11,432 nt of DNA from an uncultured Microcoleaceae cyanobacterium (GCA_938083405.1 CALKCV010000287.1:1-11432), one strand, 5' to 3'. Positions 1 through 6,987 are shown, counted from the first letter of the stretch. Notes: a model not told the origin generated them from the sequence alone. Numbers and translations: made by a program.

Positions 1-20
1 ATTAATTATTAATTATTATT
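1..20. repeat. Heptamer array A (ATTAATT units)
   Basis: Two perfect ATTAATT units and a partial third run to the left edge of the window, so the array may be longer. The unit belongs to the same RTTAATT family as the five other arrays in this window. Heptamer STRR arrays are a known feature of filamentous cyanobacteria. Confidence 0.75.
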
Positions 21-26
21 GGATTT

Positions 27-95
27 TCACCATCTGAATGCCGAATTACTGTTAATACGGACCCGGGATGAGATGGTCCCAAACTCATGTGCCAT
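27..95 (-). other. Possible 22-codon ORF or coding remnant
   Basis: Between heptamer arrays A and B the minus strand reads ATG at 93-95, then 22 codons ending in TGA at 27-29 (MAHEFGTISSRVRIN..., ending SAFRW). There is no Shine-Dalgarno sequence, because the upstream bases are the heptamer array itself. The plus strand is also open here, so coding capacity alone proves little. GGACC (59-63) and GGTCC (75-79) could pair as a weak hairpin. It may be a relic of a gene end trapped between repeats, or a repeat in its own right. No function is proposed. Confidence 0.2.
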
Positions 96-128
96 TAATT
101 GTTAATTGTTAATTATTAATTGTTAATT
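94..128. repeat. Heptamer array B (mixed ATTAATT / GTTAATT)
   Basis: Five contiguous 7-bp units run in the order ATTAATT, GTTAATT, GTTAATT, ATTAATT, GTTAATT. The mixture links the A-type and G-type units seen alone in other arrays as one family, RTTAATT. The last unit contains the TAA stop codon and final Asn codon of the histidine kinase gene on the minus strand. Confidence 0.85.
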
Positions 129-983
129 AGTTACAGGCATCTCTAAATCCACTAAAAAAATACTGCCCTTCCCTAAATTGCTTGTTACTTTTAATTCTCC
201 TCCCATCATTTGTATCAATTTTTTACTAATAGTTAATCCCAACCCAGTACCATCTACCAAACGATCTTTAGAACCGACTTGCTGAAAAGGTAAAAATATT
301 TCTTCGAGATGTTCTGGCGCTATTCCAGTTCCAGTATCTTCCACCTTAAATGTAAATTTTTCCCCGACATAACTTACGGTCAAAGTAACGGAACCTCGAT
401 CGGTGAACTTCACTGCATTGCCCAATAAATTAAACAAAACTTGCCGCAATCTTTTGCGATCGCCTATTACCTTAGATGGCAAATTGTCCGCTGCTTGGAA
501 ATGAAAATCAATTCTTTTTTGTTTGCCCCTCATTTCAAAAAAATCTGCTACTCCGTTAATAAATGTAGGAAGATCGAATTCGCTTGCTTCTATTTCTAAT
601 TTTCCCGCTTCTACTTTAGCAATATCTAATATGTCTTGAATTAAGGTCAACAAATGCTCCCCGCATTGGTTGATTTTGTTCAAATCCGACAATTGTAAAG
701 AAGTCAATTCTTCTTCCAGAAGCATTTGCGTGTAGCCTATAATCCCGTTTAAAGGAGTTCTAAGTTCGTGGCTCATATTAGCTAAAAATTCGCTTTTAGC
801 CCGGTTGGCTACTTCCGCCGCTTCTTTTGCTTTTAAAAGTTCCGATTCTACTGCGTCGGCGTGTTCTGTTGTCGTTTCCAGCAATATTTCTAAATCGTTA
901 TTTTCCTGCTGCAATTCTTCTACTTCTTGCCGCAGCTTTTCTATTTCTAATAAAAGTTCTGATTCGCGGTTGTTATCTGACAT
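123..983 (-). CDS. Soluble sensor-less histidine kinase with N-terminal coiled coil
   Basis: This is a 286-residue protein histidine kinase without a membrane segment or recognisable sensor domain, so it is probably cytoplasmic. Residues 1-60 are rich in Glu, Leu and Lys in a heptad-like pattern and should form a coiled coil. The HisKA H-box SHELRTPLNG follows, with phospho-acceptor His72. The HATPase domain has the N-box around Asn189 (FNLLGNAVKF), the G1 box DTGTGI at 216-221 and the G2 box GTGLGL at 245-250. I prefer the ATG at 981-983 because it opens the coiled coil directly; a GTG at 1029-1031 would add 16 unconvincing residues. Neither start has a clear Shine-Dalgarno sequence. It is last in the signalling operon, 64 bp after the STAS gene. 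No receiver partner is adjacent except the receiver domain of the large hybrid protein. Its stop codon lies in a heptamer repeat. Confidence 0.88.
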   Translation of the reverse strand: MSDNNRESELLLEIEKLRQEVEELQQENNDLEILLETTTEHADAVESELLKAKEAAEVANRAKSEFLANMSHELRTPLNGIIGYTQMLLEEELTSLQLSDLNKINQCGEHLLTLIQDILDIAKVEAGKLEIEASEFDLPTFINGVADFFEMRGKQKRIDFHFQAADNLPSKVIGDRKRLRQVLFNLLGNAVKFTDRGSVTLTVSYVGEKFTFKVEDTGTGIAPEHLEEIFLPFQQVGSKDRLVDGTGLGLTISKKLIQMMGGELKVTSNLGKGSIFLVDLEMPVTN

Positions 984-1047
984 TTTTTTATTTGTGAAAA
1001 AATAAGTTGGGTGCGGGCGATCGCCTGACACCCACTAATAATTGTTA

Positions 1048-1392
1048 CTATTCCACTTCTAAGCTTAAGGTTGGCAACAAGCGTTGCAAATTTTTGAGCG
1101 ATTTAGCTTGCCAAGGTATTGCTTTAGAAGCTTTTACTATCAACTTAATATTCTTTTTTTGACGTACTTTGATCGCAAATTTTGATAAGACGTTAATCCC
1201 CGAACTATTAAGAAATTCTAACTTTTGCAAGTTTAGAGTAATTGTAGATACTCCAGACTCAACTACATCATCTAGCAACCGAACAATTGGCGCATATTCT
1301 TGCATCCCATTTAGTCGAAGGGAACCTTGAAAAATAATAGTTGTAGTTTCTTCTTCGTATCGGACGCTATAATTTTCGGTTTTAATCTCCAT
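1048..1392 (-). CDS. STAS-like anti-sigma-factor antagonist (slr1659-type)
   Basis: This 114-residue protein has the size and layout of a STAS domain. It has an N-terminal beta region (TTTIIFQGSLRL), a central strand ITLNLQKLEFLNSSGINVLS, and a C-terminal strand ending LEVE. The motif N62-S63-S64-G65 matches the DSSG phosphorylation loop of SpoIIAA/RsbV, so Ser64 is the likely phosphoserine; the leading Asp is Asn here. The opening MEIKTENY and GSLRLNGMQEYAPI resemble, from memory, the cyanobacterial slr1659-type regulators. GAGGAA at 1403-1408 lies 10 nt before the ATG and supports the start. The upstream neighbour is an ATP-binding slr1658-type protein and the operon begins with a PP2C phosphatase. 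It should therefore be the protein phosphorylated by one and dephosphorylated by the other. The final target (sigma factor, kinase or other enzyme) is not in the window. Confidence 0.8.
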   Translation of the reverse strand: MEIKTENYSVRYEEETTTIIFQGSLRLNGMQEYAPIVRLLDDVVESGVSTITLNLQKLEFLNSSGINVLSKFAIKVRQKKNIKLIVKASKAIPWQAKSLKNLQRLLPTLSLEVE

Positions 1393-1452
1393 CAGCTAGC
1401 AGTTCCTCAAATATTATTACTCTTGTCAGTAGTTTAGCACGAAATGGCTATT

Positions 1453-2034
1453 TCAAACTTGCAACTGTACCATTGTGCTGACAGCGACAACTTCTGGTTC
1501 TTCTTGGACGGTGCGAAACCTCCATCCTATTTTCGCCATATAATCGCTGATGATGGTCAGATAACCCAACCCTGAAGAATGGCTGTTCTCCTCTAAAGCA
1601 TTTTTTTCTAACTGGCAAACCAGCAGATCTTCCACGTTGGAAGTAGTTAACTTCTCTAGGTATGCCTGAAATTTCTCTACCTCTTGGGGCGCGACGCTGT
1701 TAGTAACCATTAACACTATTCGATCGCTCTTTAGATGTAATTGAATGCTGATGGGATGGTTGCATTTATTGTTGTTATATTTCATAGCATTTTCTAATAA
1801 CTCGTTAGCAATATAACTAATAGAATTTTTAAGTTCTGCTTGGGACTTTACCCCATTACTATTTTCATCAATTCCCGGAAAAAAAGTTGTTAAGTAATCC
1901 GCTAAAAAATCCGCAGACAAACCATTATTTCTCCATCGCTGCTGGAGGGAAATAGAACCAGGCGAAAATCCTATTATTAAGTATTCTTCGCTCCCTGGCA
2001 AATCTTCGATGAAGTCTCCAAATATTCGTTCCAT
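1453..2034 (-). CDS. RsbW/SiaB-like ATP-binding regulator (slr1658-type, DUF6272-like)
   Basis: This is a GHKL-type ATP-binding protein of 193 residues, the probable serine kinase of a partner switch. It carries an N-box, NELLENAMKY, with Glu78 and Asn82, and a C-terminal glycine motif SSGLG at 153-157. The G1 position that normally reads D-x-G-x-G is VTNS (110-113), so the usual Asp is missing. The text WRNNGLSADFLADYLTTFFP matches my memory of slr1658-type cyanobacterial regulators, and the fold resembles SiaB of the Pseudomonas SiaABC system. I chose the ATG at 2032-2034, preceded closely by AGGA. The frame is open back to a TTG at 2128-2130 (225 residues), but that region has no Shine-Dalgarno sequence and forms an RNA hairpin. 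It lies 105 bp after the PP2C gene and 60 bp before the STAS gene. Kinase activity is inferred from family and context. Confidence 0.78.
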   Translation of the reverse strand: MERIFGDFIEDLPGSEEYLIIGFSPGSISLQQRWRNNGLSADFLADYLTTFFPGIDENSNGVKSQAELKNSISYIANELLENAMKYNNNKCNHPISIQLHLKSDRIVLMVTNSVAPQEVEKFQAYLEKLTTSNVEDLLVCQLEKNALEENSHSSGLGYLTIISDYMAKIGWRFRTVQEEPEVVAVSTMVQLQV

Positions 2035-2100
2035 ATTTCCTAGATTTATTGTTTTTAATTGGCTAATGGATCGTCTTAGCAGCGGATGTAACTTCGCGAG

Positions 2101-2122
2101 TTGTTGGTGCGACCACCAACAA
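2101..2122 (-). other. Intercistronic mRNA hairpin
   Basis: TTGTTGGTG (2101-2109) and CACCAACAA (2114-2122) form a perfect 9-bp stem with a 4-nt loop, 18 bases past the stop codon of the phosphatase gene. No U-run follows on the transcript, so it is not a classic terminator. It could be a processing or stabilising element that sets the ratio of phosphatase to kinase. Confidence 0.5.
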
Positions 2123-2139
2123 GGTTTCAACTAACAACA

Positions 2140-5100
2140 TTATTTCTGCTTGAGTACGACAACGGTAATATCGTCATAGACTTTTTGGGTTCCAATGTAC
2201 TGTCGGACATCGGCGACGATCGCCTCTTTCATCTCCTCAGCGCTCAATTTACTGTTAGCGCTAATTACCTCGCACAAGCGATCGCTCCCGTATTGCACCC
2301 CTTCAATATCTTCCGCTTCCGTAATACCATCGGTATATAAAACCACGACATCCCCCGGATTTAACTTTATCTGGACGGAGGCCACAAAATCAGCAATATC
2401 CGAGTCGAGTCCGATGGGAAAACCGAGGTCCATAGTATCGATCCGTTCCACCACGGGCGAGATGCCCGCGCTAGCGGAACGCACCACGATCGCTTCTTCA
2501 TGCTGTCCGCTCAAATTCAGGATGCCATCCCGATAATCTAACAAAATCAGAGTCATACTTTTCTCAGAATTCATGCGCTGGACGTTGCCGTAAATGGTCC
2601 GGTTGAGAACGTCTAAAAACTTAACCGGGTCCGTTTCCTGGCTTTCCATCAAGGCTCGCACCGCTGTTTGGGCCATAATAGTTAATACGCCGCTTTCGAG
2701 GCCGTGTCCGGTAACATCCCCCATGCTGACGACTAGGCTGCCATCCCCGCGCAAGACATCGTAATAATCCCCTCCAACCTCCTCGGCAGGTTCCATAAAA
2801 CCGGCTATTTCTAAGCCTGGAATCCCCTCTAACTCATCCTGTCTGGGCAATAACATTTGTTGCAGCCGGCGGGTAATATCTAACTCGGTACCCAGACGGA
2901 TATTTTCTGCGGTCAGTCTGGAGATATTAATATGAGTTTCGATCCTGGCGATGAGTTCGTCTTTTAAAATCGGTTTGCTTAAATAATCGTTAGCACCTAC
3001 TTTTAAGCCATGTACGAGATCGTTGACTTGAGTTTTGGCAGTTAATAGCACGATAGGCATTTCTGAAGCCGAATAGCGATCGCGTATTTTTTTAGTCACT
3101 TCATAGCCGGTCATCTTCGGCATCATCACGTCCAGCACTACTAACTCCGGTTTCAAACCGTTGTCGATCGCCTCTAACGCTTCCATTCCGTTAGTCGCTT
3201 GAGTAATGGCATAATTTTGCAAAGACAGATGGTTTGCCAAGACTTGCAAGTTTATCGGTTCGTCATCCACGATTAAAATATGGAATTTCTCGGAGTTCGC
3301 CGGTTCGTCTGGAGCGATCGCTTCTTCTTCTTTTTCATCCACGCTCAAACTCGCCTCGGCAATAGTTACCGACGGCACTGCTTTAACTGCTGCGACTTTC
3401 TGCAGCTTGGTTTCTGCGCGCCCGTCGGCCATCGGCAAGGTAAAACTAAAGCGCGAACCCTCCCCAACTTTTGAGTCCACAGTAATTCTGCCCCCGTGCA
3501 ACTCGACCAACTTTTTCGTAACTGCCAAACCCAAACCAGTGCCGCCGTATTCTCTGGCAGTGGAACCGTCTCCTTGCTCGAAGGATTCAAAAATCCGCTC
3601 GTGTTTGTCTGGGGGGATGCCGATGCCGCTATCGGCCACCGTCACCCGTAGGACAGGCATCTTGCCTGTCCCAGAAATTTCTTCCCCCGTCCCAGAAATT
3701 TCTTCCCCCGTCCCAGAAATTTCTTCCCTTGTCGCCGTCTCTATCTTGGTTTCTTCTGCCGATACTTCCACAAAACCCCGATCGCTAAATTTAATAGCGT
3801 TACCGACCAAATTGTGTAAAATCTGTTGCAAGCGATTTTCGTCAGCGCAAACCAGAGGCAGATCTGCTGGCACCGAATTTAGTAGCTGCAAATCTTTTTT
3901 CCCTACCATAGTTTCGCTCAAAGTCAGAACCACTTCGACGATTTCTCGCAACCCCACCGGTTTTAGTTGCAGTTCGATATTTTGGTGTCGGAGTTTGGAA
4001 AAATCGAGAATATCGTTTACTAAATTAGAAAGCCGGCGGCTGCTTTGAAAGATTATGACCAAATTAGAGCGCACTTTATCCGATATGGGCCCGGCGGCAC
4101 CGTCGAGGAGAGACTCGGTAATGCCGATGGTGCCGTTTAGAGGGGTGCGCAACTCGTGGGAGGTATTGGCTAAAAATTCATCTTTGAGTTTATCGAGTCG
4201 TTGCAGTTCTGCATTTTGACCTTCTAAGGTAGCAAAGGACTGTTGCAGTTGCGCTGCCATGATATTAAAGGAGTTGGCAAGTTCTCCTAGCTCTTGCGCT
4301 TTGGAACTTTTGACCTTTTGCTCCCATTTCCCCTTGGCGACTTCCTTCGCTGCGGCGTTCAACCGCCCAATTGGTTTAATTACCAAGCGAGATGTCATTA
4401 ACCCGATTAAAGTGGCCACTGCTAAAGCTGCCAGACACAAGAAAATAGTAGTGCGGGCGTTTTCGCGAATCTGCCCCATAAAGTCTGCTTCCGGCACTAC
4501 CGCTACGATTTGCCAATTCAGGCCGCTGGCACCTCGATAGGGCAATACTTGTACGAATTGCCGATCGCCCTCAAGGCTAAAATCCAGTTGCAGGGGAGTT
4601 GTAATGCTAGCTAGTTGGTAGTTTTCGCTTAAATATGCGGCAGTGGAGCGAATTAATTCGTCTTCGCTTTCGCTAGCTTTGATGCGATCGTTATTTTCGT
4701 CGTAGGGCAGTTGTTCGGAAGAAGTCGCCACCAGCAACCCTGAAGGTTCGATAATAAATATCTTTCCCGACTTACCGATTTTTAAACTCTGGAGGAAGTT
4801 ACTAATTTCCTCTAAGGTCACATCGATCCCTACTATGCCAAAGAGGTTGCCGTCATCGTTATAAACGGGCGCCGACGGCGTTACCATCAATTCAGCGCTG
4901 CTCGCAATATCCGCGTAAACCTCGCTCCAAGTAGGTTTTCCTGCCCTCAATGCTCCCTGGTACCATGGCCTTGCGCGCGGATCGTATCCATCGGCTGTCT
5001 CTACAATTGTGTTGGTGATTTCCCCTTCGGGAGTGACGCGGTAGAAATTGAGGTTGCCGCGGGTGAAGTTGTTTCTAAGCGTTACTTGTAAGCCCTTTCC

Positions 5101-5499
5101 AAATTGGCGAGCGGCACCGAAAAACTCGCCCTCGGTCGTGCCGATGTAAGCGTGATTGATACTGGGAAAGCTTTTAATTAATTCTAAAAAATAGCGCTCG
5201 CGATTTTCGAGGTTTTGCAAGTCTAACTGACCGTTTTCGAGGGCATCTACTACTAACCGCGCCACTAATTGAGTTTCCTTTACATAACTATCGATGCGGT
5301 CTTCTACTCGTTTGGTTACTTCGTTTCGCAGTTGAAATGCGAGATCGTTAACTGCATCTTGACTGTTGCGATATGAGATATATCCAGTAAGTCCCACCAC
5401 CGCAAAAATTTGCAGGATGAAGGGAACTACTAGAACAGTTCCCAGGGGAATTTTTCCGGCTTGGTTGGAAATTTTGTTGCCTGGACCTTTGATTGACAT
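2140..5499 (-). CDS. Membrane dCache-HAMP-histidine kinase-receiver-PP2C phosphatase hybrid
   Basis: This 1119-residue inner-membrane signalling protein begins at ATG 5497-5499, with AAGGAG 11 nt upstream. TM1 is about 20-42. A periplasmic dCache domain covers about 45-340, with Y172-x4-R177-x-W179-Y180, W191, Y195, D197 and D226. TM2 is about 350-371 and HAMP about 372-425. HisKA has His448 in SHELRTPLNG. HATPase has Asn563/Asn567, DSGIGI at 623-628 and GTGLGL at 653-658. The receiver has Asp745-Asp746, phospho-acceptor Asp790, Thr820 and Lys842. A SpoIIE/RsbU-type PP2C domain covers about 875-1117, with GGDYYD at 909-914, GDVTGHG at 927-933, YTDG at 1055-1058 and DD at 1109-1110. All catalytic motifs look intact. 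The likely output is dephosphorylation of the STAS protein two genes downstream, controlled by phosphotransfer to the receiver. Residues about 592-617 are a repeat-derived insert within the ATPase domain. Confidence 0.93.
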   Translation of the reverse strand: MSIKGPGNKISNQAGKIPLGTVLVVPFILQIFAVVGLTGYISYRNSQDAVNDLAFQLRNEVTKRVEDRIDSYVKETQLVARLVVDALENGQLDLQNLENRERYFLELIKSFPSINHAYIGTTEGEFFGAARQFGKGLQVTLRNNFTRGNLNFYRVTPEGEITNTIVETADGYDPRARPWYQGALRAGKPTWSEVYADIASSAELMVTPSAPVYNDDGNLFGIVGIDVTLEEISNFLQSLKIGKSGKIFIIEPSGLLVATSSEQLPYDENNDRIKASESEDELIRSTAAYLSENYQLASITTPLQLDFSLEGDRQFVQVLPYRGASGLNWQIVAVVPEADFMGQIRENARTTIFLCLAALAVATLIGLMTSRLVIKPIGRLNAAAKEVAKGKWEQKVKSSKAQELGELANSFNIMAAQLQQSFATLEGQNAELQRLDKLKDEFLANTSHELRTPLNGTIGITESLLDGAAGPISDKVRSNLVIIFQSSRRLSNLVNDILDFSKLRHQNIELQLKPVGLREIVEVVLTLSETMVGKKDLQLLNSVPADLPLVCADENRLQQILHNLVGNAIKFSDRGFVEVSAEETKIETATREEISGTGEEISGTGEEISGTGKMPVLRVTVADSGIGIPPDKHERIFESFEQGDGSTAREYGGTGLGLAVTKKLVELHGGRITVDSKVGEGSRFSFTLPMADGRAETKLQKVAAVKAVPSVTIAEASLSVDEKEEEAIAPDEPANSEKFHILIVDDEPINLQVLANHLSLQNYAITQATNGMEALEAIDNGLKPELVVLDVMMPKMTGYEVTKKIRDRYSASEMPIVLLTAKTQVNDLVHGLKVGANDYLSKPILKDELIARIETHINISRLTAENIRLGTELDITRRLQQMLLPRQDELEGIPGLEIAGFMEPAEEVGGDYYDVLRGDGSLVVSMGDVTGHGLESGVLTIMAQTAVRALMESQETDPVKFLDVLNRTIYGNVQRMNSEKSMTLILLDYRDGILNLSGQHEEAIVVRSASAGISPVVERIDTMDLGFPIGLDSDIADFVASVQIKLNPGDVVVLYTDGITEAEDIEGVQYGSDRLCEVISANSKLSAEEMKEAIVADVRQYIGTQKVYDDITVVVLKQK
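3651..3733. repeat. Palindrome plus three 21-bp tandem repeats inside the kinase gene
   Basis: GGACAGGCA (3651-3659) and TGCCTGTCC (3663-3671) form a perfect 9-bp inverted repeat with a 3-nt loop. Three 21-bp units follow at 3671-3691, 3692-3712 and 3713-3733, the third differing by two bases. On the gene strand they encode EEISGTG three times, then KMPVL. The palindrome resembles an interspersed element often seen in filamentous cyanobacteria (encoding TGKMPV or its opposite-strand version); that comparison is from memory. Confidence 0.85.
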
Positions 5500-5510
5500 G
5501 GGGGCGATCG

Positions 5511-5516
5511 CTCCTT
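5511..5516 (-). promoter_or_regulatory. Shine-Dalgarno of the hybrid kinase/phosphatase gene
   Basis: The minus strand reads AAGGAG, 11 nt before the ATG at 5497-5499, and supports that start. The spacer is mostly a HIP1 octamer (5504-5511). Confidence 0.6.
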
Positions 5517-5634
5517 AGCAAGTTTTTGTTTTGTTTCCACCCAAGCATTGTCACTACTTCGCTTTGCTGGGTTCCTGTCACCCTGCCCGATCGGGCCCTC
5601 GTTAATTTTTGGACCCGATTTAATCGATTTGTCC

Positions 5635-5663
5635 ATTATACCTGCTTCTGTGGATATTCTAGA
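5635..5663 (-). promoter_or_regulatory. Candidate sigma-70-type promoter of the signalling operon
   Basis: The minus strand carries a perfect TATAAT (5635-5640). The -35 position 17 bp upstream (5658-5663) reads TCTAGA, a poor match, so it may need an activator. Transcription would begin near 5628 and leave a leader of about 130 nt, which contains the perfect 12-bp palindrome GCCCGATCGGGC (5585-5596). Confidence 0.4.
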
Positions 5664-5728
5664 GAGCCCCCCTGCGAAACTGCGCCTTCCTAATTCTAAA
5701 TTGCTCGCTTGTAGTAATCGCTAATATC

Positions 5729-5760
5729 AATTAATAATTAATAATTAATAATTAATAATT
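5729..5760. repeat. Heptamer array C (AATTAAT units)
   Basis: Four perfect AATTAAT units (5729-5756) are followed by AATT. AATTAAT is the reverse complement of ATTAATT, so this array belongs to the same family as A, B and E in opposite orientation. Confidence 0.85.
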
Positions 5761-5815
5761 GGGCTTTTGAGCTATAATCTTTGCTATGATTGTTTTGGCA
5801 TTTTTCTGCTTCCTT

Positions 5816-5871
5816 GTAGTAATCGCAAAGCGCGATTTATATAGATATGAATCGCGCTTTGCGATTACTAC
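5816..5871. repeat. Palindromic interspersed repeat, copy 1
   Basis: The arms 5816-5837 and 5850-5871 are perfect 22-bp reverse complements, beginning GTAGTAATCGC and ending GCGATTACTAC, around a 12-nt loop. Copy 2 is at 8107-8166, with the same outer arm bases but a different core. A half-copy, GTAGTAATCGC, lies at 5711-5721. There is no transposase; it resembles a small non-autonomous palindromic element. Confidence 0.85.
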
Positions 5872-5886
5872 GAACGAGCTAACCGC

Positions 5887-5925
5887 AAAAAAAAGAAACG
5901 AGGTTTAGACCTCATTTCTTTTTTT
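5887..5925 (-). terminator. Rho-independent terminator of the hemerythrin gene (bidirectional)
   Basis: GAGGT (5900-5904) and ACCTC (5909-5913) pair around the loop TTAG. After one C-A mismatch the stem continues with GAAA/TTTC and then a run of eight A against seven T. On the minus strand it lies about 30 bases past the hemerythrin stop codon and ends in eight U. The symmetry allows use from the plus strand too. Confidence 0.85.
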
Positions 5926-5955
5926 AGATTTAGTTATTTTGGAGTAGAGATGGTA

Positions 5956-6981
5956 TTAAGAAACCAGCTTTTGTTGAATCTTGCTTTTTGCTTCTTTAAA
6001 CCGTTTTGCCAGTTGTTGCATTTCATCTTCGCTCATCTGGCGACGTATCTCCGACATCATGTTGTTTTCTTCATTATTGGTATGGTCCTTGACCATCTTC
6101 TTAAGCTCTTTAATTTTTGGCAGAAAATCGGGAGAATGGGCGCTGCTGGACTTAATGTCCTGCAACAAGTCTTTCATCTGACTTTGGTCTCGTTCGAGAT
6201 GGGTGACGTTCTGCTCTAAATGAGGCTTGATGGCAGGATAGACTACCTCTTCCTCGGCTTCGGCATGAGCGGTTAAATCTTTGAAAAGTTGACCGAAGAA
6301 CTCTTCTTGCTTTACAGGGTCGGTGTTGTTTTCTATTTCTGTAAATAGAGTTTCGGCTTTGCGATGGTCTTGATAAATCATTTCGAGGACGTTCATATCG
6401 TCTTTGGTGCGACTGGCGGCGCTACCAAAAACTCCTGTCAATGCGGCGAGACCGTCTTGCACGCGAGCCCAAACTCCTTGGTCTGGATCGAGTCCGGTTA
6501 GTTCGCGAGTACCTACTACTTCGAGAATGCCTTTTAGCTGCTCTTGGTGGCTGCGATTTTCGAAGTTCACCGTATGTATCGGGGTTAGCGCTGCTTCTAC
6601 GTCTGCCCCCACCACCTGCGCTGCTTTGTGCATTATCAGTCCAGCCGTTACCTGGGAGTGCTTGAGTAGCTCGTGCTTCATTATTTTTTCGTACAAGCTG
6701 GCTTCGGAAGCTTCCATAAGCTGCTGAGTTTGTTCGAGCATTTTTTGGGTCCGCTCTTCGGGATCTGCTTGATTGCCGTACTGGATCGTGGTGGTTTCCA
6801 GCACTCCTAAGTTTTTGCGGTCGTCGTCGAGCATCTTGTTGAGGCGATCGCGGATATCGGCATCGCTTATCGCGGTGGAGAGCTTTTCTTCGTTAGCTAT
6901 TATCTGTTTTTGGATCGCTTTCATATTTGCTAGCTGAAAAGCGATACCTTGTCGTTTGTTATCTTGTAATGCAACTGGCAT
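5956..6981 (-). CDS. Hemerythrin HHE-domain protein
   Basis: This 341-residue soluble protein has a C-terminal hemerythrin-like cation-binding domain at about 195-315. The spaced iron-ligand candidates are His206 (QDHRKAETLF), His239 with Glu243 (TAHAEAEEE), His261, and His300 with Glu304 (KDHTNNEEN). Such four-helix bundles bind a di-iron centre and sense or handle oxygen, NO or iron. The N-terminal half (about 1-180) is helical and rich in Gln, Glu and Lys, with several His (KHELLKHSQ); it may be a second helical bundle, but I do not recognise its family. The start is the ATG at 6979-6981, preceded by GAGAGGAG six nt upstream; an upstream in-frame TTG at 7017 is unlikely. It is a single-gene unit with its own terminator. 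The divergent DJ-1-type gene suggests a stress-related neighbourhood. Confidence 0.85.
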   Translation of the reverse strand: MPVALQDNKRQGIAFQLANMKAIQKQIIANEEKLSTAISDADIRDRLNKMLDDDRKNLGVLETTTIQYGNQADPEERTQKMLEQTQQLMEASEASLYEKIMKHELLKHSQVTAGLIMHKAAQVVGADVEAALTPIHTVNFENRSHQEQLKGILEVVGTRELTGLDPDQGVWARVQDGLAALTGVFGSAASRTKDDMNVLEMIYQDHRKAETLFTEIENNTDPVKQEEFFGQLFKDLTAHAEAEEEVVYPAIKPHLEQNVTHLERDQSQMKDLLQDIKSSSAHSPDFLPKIKELKKMVKDHTNNEENNMMSEIRRQMSEDEMQQLAKRFKEAKSKIQQKLVS

Positions 6982-6987
6982 TGTGTT

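Larger units (their letters stand above)
5500..5955. other. 456-bp non-coding region
   Basis: No convincing gene lies here. From left to right it holds the leader and promoter candidate of the signalling operon, a single GTAGTAATCGC half-repeat (5711-5721), heptamer array C, an AT-rich stretch with TATAAT on the plus strand (5773-5778), a 22-bp-armed palindrome, and a bidirectional terminator serving the hemerythrin gene. Confidence 0.7.

Noticed and set aside
984..1031. GTG start for the soluble histidine kinase
   Set aside because: The added 16 residues are not coiled-coil-like and cover a HIP1 site; the ATG at 981-983 begins the coiled coil directly. Not excluded, since neither start has a ribosome site.
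2035..2130. Use of TTG 2128-2130 as start of the ATP-binding protein
   Set aside because: No ribosome site, extra 32 residues have no family look, and they overlap a perfect RNA hairpin; ATG 2034 has AGGA just upstream.
3407..4048. Plus-strand open frame of about 210 codons opposite the hybrid kinase
   Set aside because: It lies wholly over conserved HATPase and HisKA motifs of the minus-strand gene and its product has no recognisable domain.
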